Assembly: GCA_026874595.1 (NCBI GenBank)
Contig: CM049306.1
Location: 47,864,019-47,928,018, forward strand
DNA length: 64,000 nt
Source of the DNA: Sipunculus nudus
Lineage: Eukaryota; Annelida; Sipuncula; Golfingiida; Sipunculidae
Direction: 5' to 3'
The notes under the pieces were generated by a model that saw only the letters and a list, made by a program, of their open reading frames with translations, was not told where the DNA came from and did not search any database. The stretch's first letter is position 1; each line of letters begins with the position of its first letter. Both the position numbers and the translations under genes were made by a program. Of this stretch, positions 1 through 12,089 are shown piece by piece.

Positions 1-1602
1 GGGGAGTGTATATAACATAATTACAAGTGTCTTTCTATGGATATATGCTGTATCCTCCGATATCAAACCCTGCTGATATGTAAGCCAAAGGGTCTGATCT
101 TCTTTACATTAATAAGAGATTAATATAGCAGTATACAAAATTTGACAACTTTCATAATTCTGGTGTCTGAATGTTTTTGTGTTTATCAGCTTTCTTCATA
201 ATTCCTTGTCTTGTTCAAAATACGATTGACTGAAACCTAATTAATGAAAGATTGAGTGGTCATAATAATAAAATCTTGTTTCCAGTTGAGTGCCCATGCA
301 AGGAGATCTTATCCCTTGTTCCCGCAGCAGTGACATGGCTTGCATCATTGAATCAATCATTTTCTTCATTTAACCTCTTTTTGGGTTGTAACCTCATTGT
401 CCTGTTTATCACCAGAAGAAACTTTAAATTATAGAATTATTTGTTTTTATCCCTGTATTTATTGGTGCATTAGTGCTTTTGGCTTTTATTTTTTTTTTAT
501 AAAGAGTTAAACTTTGATGAAGTGGTGGTCTAGGGTAGTCAGTTCACCCATTTCCATTGGTTTAGGCGTTCTGCCTTGCAAGGGGTACAGGACATTTTTC
601 ATGTGCTCAAGCAGGTCCAGATCTTTCACTGTTCTGGTAGCCAGTTTGACTTGTCACAAGATGAATTAGCTTCTCTGGAGCCAGCAGGGACAGTAATCTG
701 TTGAAAAATGACCATGCTCATGTGAGGAGATCAGTATTGTTTTATAAACCCATTACAGGGTAAGTTAATAGATTTCCATTCAGAAGTAAATCATTACTGT
801 TGGTTTAGGCCTATTGAGTTAGCCGGCAGGCACAGTCTAATCAATAACTCTAGTGCCCACCGTTATAGCTAAAGGGACAGCGAAGATATTCATATCTCCT
901 CGTCATTTACCATCCATCCTGCCACCAGATAATACCTGAATGGCCCGAGGAAGTATCACAATTCTCACTCAATGTGCTGCCTGAGTAAATTTGCAACTAT
1001 TCATGGGTCTTCGGTTCTGGCAGGAATATTGGATCCATGACCCTAACCGTCTTCTCATTTGTAAACGAGTGTTAGAACACGGGGATCAGAGGGTCAGAAG
1101 AGCCACCTGGCCATGAATAAACACGCGCAGCAAATCCTGAGTGCTGCCATTTGTTGATTCTCACCAGAAAAACCCAAAGCTGTCTAATACCGTAGGGCAT
1201 GGTGGCTCTGCGCATGAATTCCTCCAACATTTGGCCTTCACAAGATTATCTTATGCATTTTCTGCCAGTTCTGCTAATTAATCCTTTGGGGTAATTATTA
1301 TGGAACCACAAGATGCCCTGCTGAGCAAAAAAAAAGGTTCTTTTCCGAAAGAAGACTTGTTTGATGGCAGACTCTTGTCTTGTTTGATTTGTGTTGTTTA
1401 TCTGCGTTTTGCAGCTGCTGTGCATTATCACCAACTATTCCATTAAATTAACATGAACACTGAAACAGATGCAAACTTTTTAAAGTATCTACAAGAGTTT
1501 CTGTTGTCTTTGAAGGGAATATTGTATAAGGGAATACAGTATAATGTCATGATTTATTTCATGATATAGACAATATTTGAAATTTATCACTTTATTTTTA
1601 CA
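1..1602. other. AT-rich non-coding stretch, nothing recognised
   Basis: Both strands show only short open frames (60 to 62 codons) with no recognisable domain. There is no clear tandem structure, no inverted-repeat pair and no RNA gene that I can see. The sequence looks single-copy compared with the repeat-laden blocks further on. Confidence 0.6.
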
Positions 1603-1610
1603 TTTGATTT

Positions 1611-1750
1611 AATTTGAGTGCATATGTACACTATTTATGCATATTTTCATATATTCATATATTATAATATTCATATATTATTCTTTTGATGTAATTTGAG
1701 TGCATATGTACACTATTTATGCATATTTTCATATATTCATATATTATAAT
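1611..1750. repeat. 82-bp tandem duplication in AT-rich DNA
   Basis: A block beginning AATTTGAGTGCATATGTACA at 1611 recurs at 1693, an offset of 82 bp. About 58 bp (1611-1668 and 1693-1750) are essentially identical, ending in ATATTATAAT. The spacer between the copies is TA-rich. The near identity suggests a recent local duplication. Confidence 0.85.
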
Positions 1751-1760
1751 TTCATATATT

Positions 1761-2504
1761 ATTTATTTTGTTAAAATTCTAAATTTATATTGGAAAATGA
1801 AAATGAAAAGTGAAATTTAAGTAGATGAACAGTTGTTGGTTTTGACTCAAGGGTATAATCATGATTCTAGGTTGTCCAAGCTTTATTGTGATGAACCACT
1901 ATCAGCCAGCCTTCCATTTGATCTTCTGTTAACAGAGAGTATTATATAACCAAACCGTTGATCTTGCATATATCTACAGTTTTGCATCCATTTAGTTCAA
2001 TTAATTGGGTTAAAGTCATGCAGCTAGATTCACCTACCTTCCCTGTAGAATTTATGTGAATTTTGGCTTATTCTGCAAAATATTAATGAATTGTAGGTAA
2101 TTAATTCATCTTTAGGAATATCATGAAATGCAAATGTGATGGAGGTTTGAGCCTGTTTATCTACAAGCTGTTTGTAAACATGGTACATACACCAATGTTG
2201 ACAAACAGAAAAAACATGGAAGCTAATGCATGGTTGCATATGTGAAGAATTTTAAAGGTCACCAGTTGCAAAACACTGTGTACAAAACTCTGGTTCATCT
2301 GAGTTGTCAACTACATCTTGACTTGGTTAAGCATTTCAAAGTCACTTCTTTGAACCACACATATTTGATATAATTATGTTCACAAGATTATAAAAGAAAT
2401 CTAGGATACTAGTGCTTCTTTGGGTGGAGCACATAAACAGGAAACCTCCAAGGTCAAGTGAAAGACTACTTACTTAGCAAGTGATTATCTGCCCACATAT
2501 TTAC
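1761..2504. other. AT-rich non-coding stretch, nothing recognised
   Basis: No repeat, RNA or coding feature can be supported here. The longest frame, 2030-2239 on the minus strand (69 codons), has no recognisable domain. Confidence 0.55.
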
Positions 2505-2629
2505 ACATATGTCAAGGACCAGATCTGAATCTTTACCAAACAGTGATTGGTCCAGCTCAGTTCCTGACGAGAATTTGGACCAATCCCCAAATGGTTCAGA
2601 TCAAGATTTTGGCCTTGACATATATATGT
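2505..2629. repeat. Small inverted-repeat (foldback) element
   Basis: The outer arms are CATATGTCAAGG near 2506 and CCTTGACATATATATG ending near 2628. Inside lie a second pair, GATTGGTCC (2545-2553) against GGACCAATC (2577-2585), and an imperfect AGATCTGAATC / GATCAAGAT pair. Nested arms in about 125 bp fit a short MITE or foldback element. The outer motif GTCAAGGCCAGAT recurs at 7482, so this is probably related to the palindromic block at 7.48-7.79 kb. No target duplication was resolved. Confidence 0.55.
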
Positions 2630-3675
2630 ATAGTGTACACTTTTTAAGTTTTTGATAGCTTTATTGTATGTATTATTTTGTAAGTAATTTACCTTTACAA
2701 CAGCATAGGTTGATGTTTTTATTTCTTTGTGTTTAATTCAATGTGACACTCAGTGTATTTAAATATATCTTCTGTTAGCCTAATCTTTGTCATGAAATGT
2801 CCTCACCAAATTTCTTTAGCTGGTAATAATAATCAAGACATTGCCTACTACCAGAAGCATCAGAGGGGAGCTTCACTGATTTTTGCTGTAGTAAATATAA
2901 ATATCTCAAGCTGAAATTGTCATTTTTTCTTTTCAGACTCCATTTATATGAAACTAAAGCATTCTTTATCTTTTTATGTACATTGTTATGGATAAACTAC
3001 ACATTGAGTTTTACTCCTTAACATGTCTTTGTATACCAGCCACTGAGGGAAGTGTTGTTTTGATTAACCTGAATTGTGTACTTAAAAAGCTACATCTACA
3101 TTTATATGATATGTGTTATCCTCATGTGCCACTGCTTGTGTGGGCTGGCTATGTTGGCCAGGAAGGCTTTGAGCATATGATGTGTCATTTAAGCCATATG
3201 TTTATAAACATAGGGGGTCCACATGTGACTAAACTGAAGGTTACCTGCTATGATTCAGCACATGTAGGGGGTTTAATTGACACATTAAATATGCAAGTGT
3301 CAGTGGTGGGACCAGAAAATGAATCCCCAGGCAGCTTTTACCACAAAGGGCACAAAATGTGTATTTCTTCTGGATTGCTGCTCTTGTTTTTAGCACATTA
3401 AAATTTTAGTTAGTGAATGAGTTCCAAATATTTGATAATGTTTCTATCTGATGCCCTTACCTTAATACCAGCTGAGAATTAAACCATTATTTGATTTCAT
3501 TCCCAAAAGTATAATTGAAAATAGATTAGACTTTGTGTTGTTTAGGTTCACCAATTCTGTGAATGAGTCGCATGCATGCAGTTTTGTGTCCTTTCTGGAA
3601 TTGTGTAAAATTTTATTTCTGTTCTCTCAAACATGAAAACAAGGGACCTGTTGGTCACATGAAATTGATTATGAG
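2630..3675. other. Non-coding stretch with one chance-length ORF
   Basis: The only notable open frame is 2976-3401 plus (141 codons). It shows no signal peptide, domain or motif that I recognise. Its length is compatible with chance over a window this size. No repeat structure is visible. Confidence 0.5.
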
Positions 3676-6470
3676 AATATTTTTAGCAAACCTGTGAGCT
3701 TGTGCGATCGAGTGGCATCGTAAGGCATCCATTGGCTGGCGTCCGGCGTCTTTCATCTGTACGTTAACCTATACTATCTTGAAAACGGCAAGAGTTAGCA
3801 TCACAAAATTTTATGCAAAAAATTAGTCATCTAAAAAACTCTATCGGTTTTTGCTTATTTTCTGGTTAACTGCATTTTCTTAGATTTTATAGGGAAAAAG
3901 TTAAAAATGCTTTAAAAATCGTTTTCCCTGAAACTGTTCAGCCAAATTGTCCAATATTTCACAGAAATGATTCCTGGAACAATCTCTCTAGTTTGTTTGA
4001 ATGGTTTAAGTTCGGTGGTTTTTTGCCGAGTTACAGGAAGTTGAACTTAGTCATCTGTCCAAAAAAGCATACTAAAATTACAATCTCAGAAATGGCTGGA
4101 GCTATCATCACCAAATTTTATGCCAATGTTGGTCACATGAGTCATATCTGAAATTGAGGTATTGGTGGCGCCACCTGCATCAGCTTTTTTGTACGGGGGT
4201 CATCAGTGCCTGTATCATACTGACGGATACAAAAAACTTCTTCTCTGCAACCATTTGGCCAAATTGTTTAATTTCGCACAGAAATGATCATAGGGTAGTG
4301 CTTTCTGAAGTTTGTTCAAATGGTCTCAGTTCAATGACTTTTGGCTGAGTTATGGGAAGCTGAATTTAGTCCTATGCCATAACAGCCCATTTTAGCTCAG
4401 TGGCTACAAAGATCTTCTTCTCAATAACCACTGGGCCAAATTTTTAAATCTCACTCATTAATTATCCTTAGATGTTGATAATTAAGTTGTTCAAATGGTT
4501 TTGGTTCAGTGATTATTGGCTGAGTTATGGGAAGCTTAACTTAGCCATTTTGCTGTATTTTCCCATATGAGTTGTAAACCTGCAAAACATTTTTTGACTG
4601 ACGCCACTGAGGCTAATTTGTTTAATATTTTACAAGAATAATCCCCTGAATAATTCTTATAATAATTGTCTTTTATGGTTCCAAAGAATGAATTTTGGCT
4701 GAATTATAAAGATTGAATTGAGTCATTTTACCATATATGTTAGCTGTGTGAAGCAGATACATCTAGCCTGGCACCAGTTTATAAGCATGCGATACATCAT
4801 GCCTCCAGACAATTAGATTTCAGGTTATCTATGGTTAATATTGACAAGAATGTTTTTAAAAGCTTTTAAAAAATGTAGATTTATGATTTTAGATATTCCT
4901 GATGCCAGGCAATGTTTACAATCACAGGTATACAGCTCTCTGTGGGTATACAAAGACAGCTGTACATGGATTATAAATAATTGGTATCCATACTTAACTC
5001 AGTTCAAGATTTTGCCATCAGTGAGATGTATCTGAATTATAATTTTGCATTCAATATGCATCTGTAGTAATATTTAGCGAACCTGTGAGCTAATGCGATG
5101 GTGTGGCAGCGTCCTTAGTCCATAGTCTGTACATTAACCCATACTATCTCGAAAATAACTGGAGCTAGCATCATGAAATTTAATGCAAAATATTAGACAT
5201 CTGAAAAACTCTGCATTTTCTCAGATTTTATAGAGAAAAAGCTAAAAAAAAACTTTAAAAACCTTCTCCTTCATAACTGTCAAGCCAAATTGTTCAATAT
5301 TTCACAGAAATAATCATTTATACCATCTCTCTCAAGATTGTTTGAATGGTGCAAGTTCAGTGAATTTTGGCCGAGTTACAGGAAGTTGAACTTAGTCATC
5401 TGTCTAAAAAAGCATACTAAAATGACAATCTCAGAAACAGCCAGTTCCATCATCACCAAATTTTATGCCAGTGTTGTTCACATGGGTCATATATGAAATT
5501 CAGGTATTGGTGGCGCCACCTGCATTGACTTTTTTTGTAAGGGGGTCATTGGTCATCTGTACATTAACCCATAATTTCTCAGGAATAGCAGGAGCTACCA
5601 TCCCTAGATTTTATGCAATTATCTGTCACATATCAAATGTTGTGGGATTCAGCTTATTTTTTTTGCTTTCTACATTTACTTAGATATTATAGGGAAAAAG
5701 TTGAAAAACCTTTAAAGTCTTCTTGTGAATGGTCCAGCAAAATTATTCAATATTTTACAGAAATGATCCCAGAGGCAAGCCCTCTCAAGTTTGTTCAGAT
5801 GGTTTGCATATGATTAATTTTAGTTGCATGAATTTGAACGTAGTCATTTTGCCAAGCAAGCATACTGACATTGTAATCTCAGAAATGACAGAAGCTAGCA
5901 TTACCAAGTATTGTGCAAATGTTGGTCACATGACTCATTTGAAGTTGCAGATTTCGTGGTGCCACCTACATTGGCCTATTTTTTATGGGCAAAAACCTTA
6001 TAATTTTAGCCTCTTTCAGCTTAAAATGATTATGATGAAACTGTGAAGTTGAATCGTTCAGTTTTTCAAAAGAATTATCCTAGGACATGTTTCTTTCAAT
6101 CATATCAGAATAGATTGAGTTTGTTGATTTTTGGCTGAGTAGTGAAAAGCTTAAGTTGTTCTTATGGCCATTATTATGTCTATTTCACACTAAGGACTGG
6201 AATAGTGTTCTTCTACAAAATTATTGATTCAATTATAACTTCTTTAACATTGCACAAAAATTATTCCTAGGTGGCCTTTGTTCAAGTTTACTTGAATGAT
6301 TTTTGGTAGAATTATTGGACCTTTAACAGTGAAGAGACCATCTTTTATTATTCTAGATATTTTGATAAAAAGTTTATTAATATGTCAGCTTGAAAAAAAA
6401 AAGCATTTTAGCCAAATGTGTTAACAGATTTTATCAACAGGCCATGATTGTGTCTGTATCTTTACAAGGT
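3676..6470 (+). repeat. Repeat family X, copy 1, left part with internal tandem modules
   Basis: The copy opens with an AACCTGTGAGCTTGTGCGAT block (near 3690). A very similar opening recurs near 5079 and a partial one near 6736, so the region contains repeated starts. Internal modules share lines such as GCCAAATTGTNCAATATTTC (near 3952, 5284) and weaker versions near 4258, 4434 and 4612. Two units contain the exact palindrome GGTGGCGCCACC (4164-4175 and 5509-5520), each 80 bp after a TCTC motif. The same order of modules recurs at 10.1-11.4 kb. Frames of 60 to 105 codons inside it are repeat-derived and carry no domain. It is probably a non-autonomous mobile element with a tandem core; its class is not proven. 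Confidence 0.7.
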
Positions 6471-6474
6471 TGAG

Positions 6475-7475
6475 AAACTGCCAACTGTTTCAGATTCGGC
6501 AACAGATCAAGAGTTCATTCAGTACAGCCAGATATATGTCAAGAGTTCAATCAGTGCAGCCAAACAAAAGGCATGTGATCACCTCATGGGTGACATGTGA
6601 ACACCTCATGGGCACCTTGTGATCACCTCTTAGGTAGCATGTGATCACCTCATGAGTATCATGTGATCACCTCATGATTGATTGATTGATTGATTGATGG
6701 TGTCATGCCCCTCAGGGCTGCGTGTGGAGCCAATCTGTGAGCTTGTGCAATGGTGTGGCTACTATTTCAGATTTGGCAACAGGCCAAAGGTCAGTCTGGA
6801 TCTATTTATAGCTTTGGCAGACTGCCAACTGTATCAAATTAGGCAACAGGTCAAGAGTTCACTCAGTGCAGCCAGGTATAGGTCAAGAGTTCACTCAGTG
6901 CAGTAGCTGCATTGTATTTATAGCTTTGGCTGCATCAGATTTGGCACCAAAGTTCAGCCTGGATCTATTTATAGCTTTGGCAGACTGCCAACTGTGTCAG
7001 ATTATGCAACATGTCAAGATTTCACTCAGTGCAGCCAGGTACAGGTCAAAAGTTCACTCAGTCTAGCCAGGTGCAGGTCATGAGTTCACTCAGTGCAGTA
7101 GCCTGAGCAATTTGTCACAGTTCACCTTGGGCAACTGCCTTTCTCACCTAAGCCTGGTCAGCCCCATGCATCAGACTCAAGGTAAGTTTGATGTATTGGC
7201 CTGATATTTTGACCTGTCTATGTGTTTTTATGGTTTTCTCGTTCACAAGGTAGGTGTCACCACATACAATGACTTATGCACAGTGTATGTGCCTGCTTAT
7301 TTCTACAGAGAAAGTTGATCTATCAGCCTGAAATCGGGCATATTTATTTATATCAAATAGCTTTGTCATATACAAGACTGGTGGTGCCACCTACAATAAT
7401 TTTTGCACAGTGTGTGTCCCTGCTTATTTCTCAGGAGGGGTTTGATATATCAGTTTGAAATTTGGCATATGTATA
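6475..7475 (+). repeat. Repeat family X, copy 1, right part with 163-bp direct repeats
   Basis: The phrase CTGGATCTATTTATAGCTTT starts at 6796 and again at 6959, a 163-bp period. Around it the phrase GTTCACTCAGTGCAG recurs several times between 6850 and 7100. The last part (7200-7470) holds two modules that end in the degenerate palindrome GGTGGTGCCACC (7380). The same order (CAGACTGCCAACTG, then TTCACCCAGTGCAG, then the palindrome modules) recurs at 11.53-12.08 kb, which links this to copy 2. Confidence 0.7.
6572..6698. repeat. 22-bp minisatellite followed by (ATTG)n
   Basis: Five units based on CATGTGATCACCTCATG start near 6572, 6594, 6616, 6638 and 6660. Most units contain the perfect 8-mer palindrome GTGATCAC. 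The array runs straight into about five ATTG steps (6676-6698), which suggests slippage at the end of the minisatellite. Confidence 0.85.
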
Positions 7476-7481
7476 TGTCAA

Positions 7482-7790
7482 GGCCAGATTAAAAAATGGC
7501 CCAATTTTAAACTTGGCCAGCCCAGATCAAAATTTTGATTTGGACTGGCCCAGATCAAAATTCTAATCTGGGCCAGACCATTTTAAAATGGGTCAGCCCA
7601 GATTAAAATTTTGATCTGGGCCTGTCCATATTACAATCCTGTGGTGAAAACTTCAGGATTTAGATCTGGTCTGGCCTTATTTTAAACTGGGCCAGCCCAG
7701 ATTAGAATTTTGATCTGGGCCGGTCAAGTTTACAATCCTGTGGTGGACTGATTTTAAACTAGACCAGCCCAGTTCAGAATCCTAATCTAC
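7482..7790. repeat. Palindrome-rich block of GGCCAGCCCAGATCAAAA units
   Basis: Units of the type GCCCAGATCAAAATTTTGAT alternate with their own complement (ATCTGGGCC). The core CAGATCAAAATTTTGATCTG approaches a perfect palindrome and appears in several variants between 7520 and 7730. A direct step, ACAATCCTGTGGTG, occurs near 7632 and again near 7733. The block would form several cruciforms. The entry motif GTCAAGGCCAGAT matches the small element at 2.5 kb. Confidence 0.7.
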
Positions 7791-8744
7791 TCCTAGACTA
7801 GCTTCAGTTACACTATATTTACCTAGCTAGCCTTTAATCAATTCAATGAATTTGTAAAACATTGTAAGTCAATAATAATTAATATTTAATGAATTTATTT
7901 CATATTCTATAAAAATATCTTTGGTTGGGCTCCTGTCATATTAATATTGTAATTTTACATTTTATGTGAATATCTAAAATATAATAATAAAATATTCATG
8001 TTAAACATTGGTATTTTACAGCTAAAAACTACCAATATAGCTTGCTGAACATGTACATTAATTCAACAAACTAAAACAAAATTAATAAATAATTATTAAT
8101 ATACATGTTACTAAGTGTTGACTTGTGATCCAAGATCTTTAAATTCAAAATTTTATTTGTTATTTAAGGTTATTTATAATAAGTTGGGGTTTTTGGTCAG
8201 TGATCCCCCCCCCCCCAGTCACCCCTTAAAAAATGTGCACATATTGTAACATTGGATCTAGAACTTATAACATACTTCATATTATTATTAAGGAAAGAAG
8301 GCCCTGAAACATCTGTTAAGATACCTGAACTTAAGTCATTGCAATTAGGTGACTGAAATTTAGCAAAATAGAAAAATGTGTATCTAGTGTACATAAATTA
8401 GGTTGATATTGGCTAATTTGTGTGAATTATTAACAAGATCATAATGGATTAAGATAGAACAGTGGGGAAAATATTCACCAACTCAGCATTTTAACTATTA
8501 AAGGTAGAGGATATTTGTATTGCAGCATTTAACTATCTTCAATTTAGATTAGTTATCAGTTATAAGATTAGCTTTGTTTATGTTATTAACTGGAAAGTGA
8601 AACCTCCACCATGTTTGTCACCCTCTGAAATAAAATTCTAAATTCAATTTTCTCGCATGTTCACCTCTTTTTTTTAGACTTGTATATTTTTTATTGACCT
8701 CCCTGTATATTCATTTACAGGTTTCTCAGTCCAACAGTGTAAAA
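7791..8744. other. AT-rich stretch with a C12 run
   Basis: The sequence is very AT-rich with many TAATAAT steps and no coding or RNA feature. A run of 12 C lies at 8205-8216. Nothing else can be supported. Confidence 0.55.
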
Positions 8745-8822
8745 ATATGCCAGTGTAACAGACAGATAGACAGACGCTGGATGGAGACCAATCACTATAG
8801 TTCAGCTATAAAACTGAGCTAC
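8745..8822 (-). repeat. Decayed 5' end of the AGCTCAGCTGAC family, reverse strand
   Basis: Read on the minus strand, the segment gives a TAGCTCAG start, a second half-hairpin near TAGCTGAACTATAGTGAT, then a GTCTGTCTATCTGTCTG run. This is the order seen at the starts of the elements at 13381, 20009 and 24712 (minus). Only the first 75 bp or so can be recognised. Confidence 0.5.
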
Positions 8823-8970
8823 AAAACAAAATTTGTTCTTGAAAACCTTAAAAGGAGTTGAAAAATGAAATCCAAAACTCTGTTGAAACACTGGCCTACT
8901 TTTTAAAGCTTTCCCACATTTTCACAATTCGTTGAGAATTGTGGTGAAATTTTTCCTAAAGAGATGTAAT

Positions 8971-9060
8971 TACAGTGAAACTCCTCTAAGCCAGACACTC
9001 AAGGGACTGGGGGATTTTGTCTGTATTAGTGAGCTGTCCTGTTTAGAGGAGTTTGGCATA
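8971..9060. repeat. Short inverted-repeat segment with a CAGTGAAAC start
   Basis: After TA, the sequence CAGTGAAACTCCTCTAAGCC (8973-8992) is mirrored by TTAGAGGAGTTT at about 9045-9056. CAGTGAAAC with a CTCTAAG continuation is typical of pogo/Tc1-like terminal repeats, but no clean second end with TA was found. It is called only as an inverted repeat. Confidence 0.4.
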
Positions 9061-10110
9061 ATGCATCAATTCTTCATGGAATGTTACTGATATCCTCTAT
9101 TTTGATTATGTTTACGCTTAATTTGAAATATATAAATTTTATTTTAATCATTTTCAAAAGATCTTAAATATGCATTTGAAATTGATAAAATATAATTATT
9201 AAAAAAGGAAAGACAAACACATTCTTTCTACTTTATCAGCTAGGCCTCACACACTAATCTAGGTTGGATGATTGCACTAGGTTTATAGATGATTGATTAT
9301 TGACAGCATTCTGACCGCATGATTATTTGTTAAAGGATAGTCTTCACAACCCATTCACAATAACAAAGTTCAAACTGTCACTAACTAGTTAAGGCTCTCC
9401 GGGCCGTACGCCGATCAAAATGCAAGAACTTTAGTTTTTATGGTGGTTTTTGTCAAATGAAAAGCTGTTTGAAAGCTTAGTTTTAATTTTGATTGGCCAG
9501 CCAATCTTAATAAAGTAATGATTGTGATATCTACACATTTATTGAAATAACAATTTCGACTGTATATTCACATGTAGGTTCACCAAATTTAGCTTGTCCT
9601 CGGGCTGTCCCCCAGCAGATATATGAACAAAAAAATATAACTTGTGATGTCTGTCCGCTTTAGACGGTCGAAATATGTATACTGGATACACAGGCGGGTC
9701 AGGAAATTTTTTCCATTGTCCAGGACAGTGAGTGGTCCACTTTACTGAGATTATGATGAGATCCTGATTGGTGAAAATCCTGATTCAGGCAATTAATAAA
9801 AAAAAGTACTGAATTAATATAAAACATACTTATGATTTTAGTCTCACCAGTGTTTGGCTACTTTATATAAAACTTAATACTTTTGATACATATTTCAACG
9901 AATGACTAGATACAATGAATAACTTTTGTAGAACATGGCAGACACCTGACATGAAGAATAAATCAAGTCTTTCATGGCACAACAAAACTTTTGTCTAAAC
10001 TAAAATATGCTTAACTTGTGAACTTGTGAGTTCATGATGATGGAAATTATCCTGATTGTCAATCAGATAATGTTATATAGGTATTTACTTTGTATACCTT
10101 TGTTTAAATA
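9061..10110. other. AT-rich non-coding stretch
   Basis: No feature can be supported. A short GC-rich island with CCGGGCCGTACGCCGATC lies near 9399 and a GACGGTCG motif near 9663. Both are isolated and unexplained. Confidence 0.5.
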
Positions 10111-10116
10111 TGAATT

Positions 10117-12085
10117 AACTGTCAAGGCAAATTGTTCAATATTTCAAAGAAATAATACCTGAAACAATCTCTCATTTGTTTGAGTGGTTCAAGTTCATTG
10201 ATTTTTGTCCAAGTTACAGGAAGCTGAACTTTGTCATTTGACACTATATAAGCATACTAAAATAACACACTAAAATCTCACAAATGGCAGGAGCTATCAT
10301 GACTAAATTTTATGCAAATGTTGGTCACATGAGTCATATTTGAGATTGTGGTATTGGTAGTGCCACCTGCGTTGATCTTTTTTTTTTGTATGGGCATCAC
10401 CAGTCATGAGTACATTAACCAATAATTTCTCAGGAACAGAGGGAGCTAGCATCACCAACTTGTATGCAAAAATCAGTCATATGTTAAATGTTGAAATATT
10501 GAGCTATTTTTGTGGCGCCACCTGCATCAGTTTACATTTTACAGGGAAAAAATTAGAAAAAAAAAGAAAATTTTCTCCTCCGAAATCATTGAGCCAAATT
10601 GTTCAATATTTCAGAGAAATGATCCCAGAGGAGCTCTCTCAGGTTTGTTCAAATGGTTTGGGTCTGATGAATTTTAGCCGAGTTTCAGGAATTTGAACTT
10701 AGTCATTTGGCCATGTATAAGCCTACTAACAAAACAATCTCAGAAATGGCAGGAGTTAGAATCCCCAAGTTTTGTCCAAATGTTGGTCAAATGGCTCATA
10801 TTTGAAATTGAGATTTTTGTGTGGCCACCTGCATCAGACTCATTATTATGGGCAAAAAAAACTAGTAATTTAAGCCTTTTTCATCCACTACATTAGATAT
10901 ATTTGAATGGTGAAACTCAAGCTGAATCAGAATCAGTTCAATTTTTCACAAGAATTATCCTAGGACAGGGACTCAAATGTTGAAGAACAGATTGGGGTCA
11001 CTTGATTTTTGAAAGATTCTAGACAGCTGAATAGGCCAAATAAGCCTTTTTCAAACTGAGGGCTGCAATAGTCTTCTTCTGCAAAACTGTTGTTTCAAAT
11101 TCTGTATCATTGCACAAAAATGATTCTGAGGTGACCTTAAAGTGTGGTGTTAAAGATGGTGTTTAATTTTACTTAAATGAATTTTGTTTGAATTGTTGGA
11201 CCTTTAACAAAGAAAGGACTGTGAGATACTTTGATAAACAAAGCTAGTAGATTTATTGAAGGAACAAGTGGAGCTGTGTGGGTATATAAGCAAAGCTGTA
11301 CAGGCAACATAAATAATTGGTGTCCATTTCCAATTGATGTGTTAGATAAATCCTTGAATAACATTTATCTGTATTCTGATTTTGCTTTCAATAGGCATCT
11401 GTTATTATTCTAAATGTTTTGATAAAATCAATCTTATGAATATTTCAGCTTGAAAGAAAAGCATTGTAGCCAAAGTCTTTCTGTATGTATAAACAGGCAA
11501 AGATTATATCTGTATTATAAATTATTAGCTTGGCAGACTGCCAACTGAATCAGATCAGGCAATAGGTCAAAAGTTCACTAAGTACAGCCAGGTTCAAGCC
11601 AAGAGGTTCACCCAGTGCAGTAGCTGCACCTGGCATTTGTTTCGGTTCACATGGGGGCCACTGCCTTCCACGGCTTAGCTTGGTCAGTGCAGTGCACATG
11701 ACTCAAGAGAAGTTTGATGTATTGGCTTGAAATTCTGAAATTGTGCCTTGTCCATGCATTTTTTATGGCTTTTTCATACACAAGACTGGTGTTGCCACCT
11801 ACAAAGATTTTTGCATAGTGTATGTCCCTGCTTATTTCTCAGGAGGGATTTGATATAATAGCCTGAAATGTGCATATGGATACATTTCAGATAGCTTCAT
11901 CGTATACAAGACTTGTGGTGCCACCTACAATTGTTTTTAGGTTTAATGCATGCATCTGTGCACATAGTTCAGAAGTGGTATCTGCCTGAAGTTTTACATG
12001 TATATACATCTTTGATGGCATTCTCATACACAAGACTGGTGGCATCACCTAGAATCACTTTTGTTTGTGTACATCCATGCCAGTA
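10117..12085 (+). repeat. Repeat family X, copy 2
   Basis: It is collinear with copy 1. AATTGTTCAATATTTCA-type lines lie at 10131 and 10598. A palindrome cassette at 10276-10367 (degenerate form GGTAGTGCCACC, 80 bp after TCTC) is followed by TGTGGCGCCACCTGC near 10512. CAGACTGCCAACTG is at 11535, then TTCACCCAGTGCAG, and palindrome modules follow at about 11796, 11912 and 12038. The opening block seen near 3690 is missing, so this copy is 5'-truncated or rearranged. Open frames inside (60 to 96 codons) are repeat-derived. Confidence 0.7.
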
Positions 12086-12089
12086 TTTC

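Noticed and set aside
2976-3401. 141-codon plus-strand open frame as a gene
   Set aside because: No domain, signal or splice context is recognised. The length is compatible with chance in 64 kb, and the sequence looks like ordinary non-coding DNA.
8973-9747. A complete pogo-like element ending near TTTACTG at 9747
   Set aside because: The two proposed ends match poorly beyond CAGT/ACTG and the right flank is not TA. Only the short inverted repeat was kept.
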